Source: Anaerobacillus alkaliphilus (GTDB taxonomy: Bacteria > Bacillota > Bacilli > Bacillales > Anaerobacillaceae). From it: 64,000 nucleotides of DNA. The notes under the pieces were generated by a model. That model ran no database searches and was not told where the DNA came from. It saw only the letters and a program-made list of their open reading frames with translations. The position numbers and the translations under genes are program-made. The stretch spans positions 62,001 to 126,000 of the forward strand of contig NZ_QOUX01000042.1 in assembly GCF_004116265.1 (NCBI RefSeq), given 5' to 3'. Position 1 is the first letter of the stretch; every line of letters begins with the position of its first letter. This document shows positions 62,362 through 64,000 of the stretch, in pieces.

Positions 62362-62457
62362 TTCTTTTCTTACATAATTAATTGGCTGATATCTTCATCT
62401 AGGGTATTTTTCCGATTATTTTAGGATAAAAAAGCCACAATGTTTACGAAAAGAGCC
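62362..62457 (+). repeat. MITE-like repeat, right-half copy
   Basis: This matches the right half of the element at 30-221, from TTCTTTTCTTACATAA through ATCTTCATCTAGGGTATTTT to the terminal CAATGTTTACGAAAAGAGCC. The left half and its terminal inverted repeat are missing. It fills part of the 345-bp gap after hemY. The remaining part (62458-62600) holds only the ribosome site of the next gene. Confidence 0.8.
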
Positions 62458-62635
62458 TTTCTATAATCAATTCTTGTTATGCTTCATATAGTGACATTAT
62501 AGCCCGTGTAAATTGTTTCAATAGCTACTTAACAAAGGAGTGTTGGAGGACAATTAGCTCTATTCAGCTAAATGTAATGTTATATATGGAGGTGATGGTG
62601 ATTTGAATAGTCCATGAGTAGTCAAAAATGAGGTC

Positions 62636-63232
62636 GTGTACGACCTTCAAGATCAGCGCTGGATCAAAAATAGTAAGCAACTAGACAGTAGCATAGAAAT
62701 GAAAGTAGTGCTTACTTTCGATGACGGCCCTAGTCGTCAATTAAATAGGATATTGGACATTCTAAGGGATAGGAAAGTTTCAGCTATTTTCTTTTGGCAG
62801 TCTAAATTACTCTACAAAGAAAGACCATGGAAACGAGTGATTGAGGAAGGGCATGCAATTGGAGCACATACCTATAGTCACAAAAATTTAGTTAAACTTA
62901 GAAGAGATCAACAGTTGAAGCAAATTAAAATGAACATCTCTCAAATTGAGGATATAACAGGCTATAAAGTAAACTACTTTAGACCACCGTTTGGACAATA
63001 CAACGAAGATACCATGTCAATCTTAGATGAGTTAGACCTAATCCCGATGATGTGGGAAATATCTTCATATGATTGGGAAAATAAATTGACACCTAACAGA
63101 ATCATATACAATGTTGTTGAAAATATTATGGATGGCTCGATTATTCTTTTGCATGAATTAGAACAAACGGTAACAATCTTGCCCCAACTTATTGATGAAG
63201 TAAGAGGGAAAGGATTTGAGTTTATTGTGTAG
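62636..63232 (+). CDS. Polysaccharide deacetylase (NodB domain), start disrupted
   Basis: The product has 198 residues from GTG 62636. The NodB motifs are complete: TFDDGP with the catalytic and metal Asp, HTYSH with two metal His, RPPFGQYN and a late LLHE. It should remove acetyl groups from peptidoglycan or chitin-like sugars. There is no export signal. The only good ribosome site (GGAGGTGAT, 62588-62596) leads to TTG 62603 in the same frame, but TGA stops it after four codons (62615-62617). Either the gene is damaged at the N-terminus or it starts poorly at 62636. Confidence 0.8.
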   Translation: MYDLQDQRWIKNSKQLDSSIEMKVVLTFDDGPSRQLNRILDILRDRKVSAIFFWQSKLLYKERPWKRVIEEGHAIGAHTYSHKNLVKLRRDQQLKQIKMNISQIEDITGYKVNYFRPPFGQYNEDTMSILDELDLIPMMWEISSYDWENKLTPNRIIYNVVENIMDGSIILLHELEQTVTILPQLIDEVRGKGFEFIV

Positions 63233-63266
63233 CTGTTCTCATATTTATGTTTTAAACGAACGAAAA

Positions 63267-63293
63267 AAGAGAATGGCTCTTCACCATTCTCTT
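63267..63293 (-). terminator. Intrinsic terminator of the binding-protein gene
   Basis: AAGAGAATGG/CCATTCTCTT with a 7-nt loop, followed by a T run on the minus strand. Confidence 0.85.
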
Positions 63294-63299
63294 CTTATA

Positions 63300-64000
63300 C
63301 TACTTAGTGTCAGCAATAATTTTATCTAATTTTGAAGTATCAACAAAGCCTTCTAGATTTGGTTCTTTATCAATGAAATTTAGTTCATATGATGCAGTCG
63401 CCCATGCTTGAAGTGCATCAGCATGTGTTTCAGTTGTAACAACCATACGCTTCCAAGCATTTTCTAAAACAGACTGTGGAAGTCTTTGTTGTGATAAGTT
63501 AAATAATAAGTCGTTAATTGTTACTAAAGTGTCTGCTGTATTTTCATACGTGTAATCAACTGCACGCTTATGAGCTTTTAGGAATTGATCGACAGTTTCA
63601 GGGTTTTCTTTTAAGAATTTTGGAGTTGTAACAACAACTACACTTGCTAATGTTTCGCCAAGGTATACTTCATTCCATTCAGTAATTACCTTTGCTCCGA
63701 ATTCTTCAACTAAATAAGTTCCCCAAGGTTCAGGTGCAGCAGCAGCATCAATTTCACCAGACTCAAACATAATCATCATATTTGCAGGGTTTACACGTGG
63801 TTGGTGATCAACAACTCCACCACGTCTAGTTGTTGTTAAGCCCATATCTTGTAACATAATTTCTAATTGTACATTGTGTGTGCATCCATTTCCAGGAGTA
63901 CAAAATGATTTGCCAGCAAAATCTTCTAACGTTTCAATCCCAGAACCTTCACGTGCAACAATAAGAGTAGCACCATTAGCAGCAGCGCCTAATACTACAA
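63300..64000 (-). CDS. SsuA/TauA-like ABC substrate-binding protein, partial
   Basis: The frame is open from 63300 to the window edge, so the N-terminal part and signal peptide are outside. About 233 residues are visible, including ARGEGSGIETLEDFAGKSF, the metal-site-like CTPGNGCTHNVQLE, PANMMIMFESGEIDAAAAPEP and VVTTPKFLKENPETVDQFL. This is the NMT1/SsuA-type periplasmic binding fold used for sulfonates, taurine, nitrate or pyrimidine precursors. An in-frame ATG at 63857 is internal to the fold and not the start. The partner permease and ATPase should lie beyond 64000. Confidence 0.88.
   Translation of the reverse strand, partial: VVLGAAANGATLIVAREGSGIETLEDFAGKSFCTPGNGCTHNVQLEIMLQDMGLTTTRRGGVVDHQPRVNPANMMIMFESGEIDAAAAPEPWGTYLVEEFGAKVITEWNEVYLGETLASVVVVTTPKFLKENPETVDQFLKAHKRAVDYTYENTADTLVTINDLLFNLSQQRLPQSVLENAWKRMVVTTETHADALQAWATASYELNFIDKEPNLEGFVDTSKLDKIIADTK

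Noticed and set aside
63300-63857. Complete 185-codon gene starting at 63857
   Set aside because: The frame is open up to the window edge with clear binding-protein sequence upstream, so the ATG is internal and the gene is partial.
1-64000. tRNA, rRNA or known riboswitch (T-box, SAM, etc.)
   Set aside because: No cloverleaf, rRNA segment or recognisable riboswitch motif was seen, including upstream of serC and hemE.

Overview
The window reads as chromosomal DNA of a low-GC, Gram-positive, endospore-forming member of the Bacillaceae. It carries an alpha/beta-type SASP, a ger-type germinant receptor, four YheC/YheD spore-coat ATP-grasp genes, a YjcZ-type sporulation peptide and YhaL. It also holds a block that matches the Bacillus subtilis yhe-yha-hem neighbourhood (yheB, yheA, yhzC, yhaO, yhaN, yhaM, yhaL, prsA, yhaI, scoC, yhaH, serC, hit, ecsABC, yhaA, pbpF, hemEHY). 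No tRNA, rRNA, phage, transposase gene or CRISPR array was seen.

Region 1-9.8 kb is a mixed metabolic and stress region. It has degV and a Per-box-controlled dps enclosed by two inverted copies of a ~192-bp MITE-like repeat, an exported unknown, a self-regulated marR operon with twin operators, a GAF-GGDEF cyclase with a small membrane partner, two oxidoreductases and a CBO0543-type membrane protein. Region 9.8-15 kb is the most accessory part. It has a MarR/permease/peptide operon with three matching operators and a shared S-C-C-Q motif, a noncoding array of about ten 52-bp tandem repeats, a NERD-domain gene, the wreck of a DnaQ-type exonuclease gene, and a processed acidic surface protein with its dedicated sortase.

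Region 15-24 kb holds the BmrCD-type multidrug exporter behind an attenuator-like leader (24-codon peptide, two intrinsic terminators, a broken bmrB-like ORF). After it come a CcdA-like protein, SASP, a CxxC protein, msmX, a PucR-type regulator and a 56-codon gene. Region 24-33 kb has four overlapping yheC/yheD genes on the minus strand, then yheB, yheA, a Cof phosphatase, yhzC and a Gly-Tyr-Pro repeat protein. Region 33-51 kb is the yha block (yhaO-yhaN, an inserted two-component system, yhaM, yhaL, prsA, scoC, serC, hit, ecsABC, yhaA). Region 51-64 kb has ccdA, pbpF, a germinant receptor operon in the order small protein-B-C-A, hemE-hemH-hemY, a polysaccharide deacetylase with an in-frame stop near its best start, and the 3' part of an SsuA/TauA-like binding protein that runs off the right edge.

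Two repeat families run through the window. One is the MITE-like element: two full copies, one 34-bp end-to-end derivative with a perfect 8-bp target duplication, and one half copy fused to the hemY terminator. The other is a TTATGAA heptamer/palindrome element (three copies). Several small genes (24 to 59 codons) were found by hand and are listed. Gene symbols come from recognition of the protein sequences and gene order; no database search was run.
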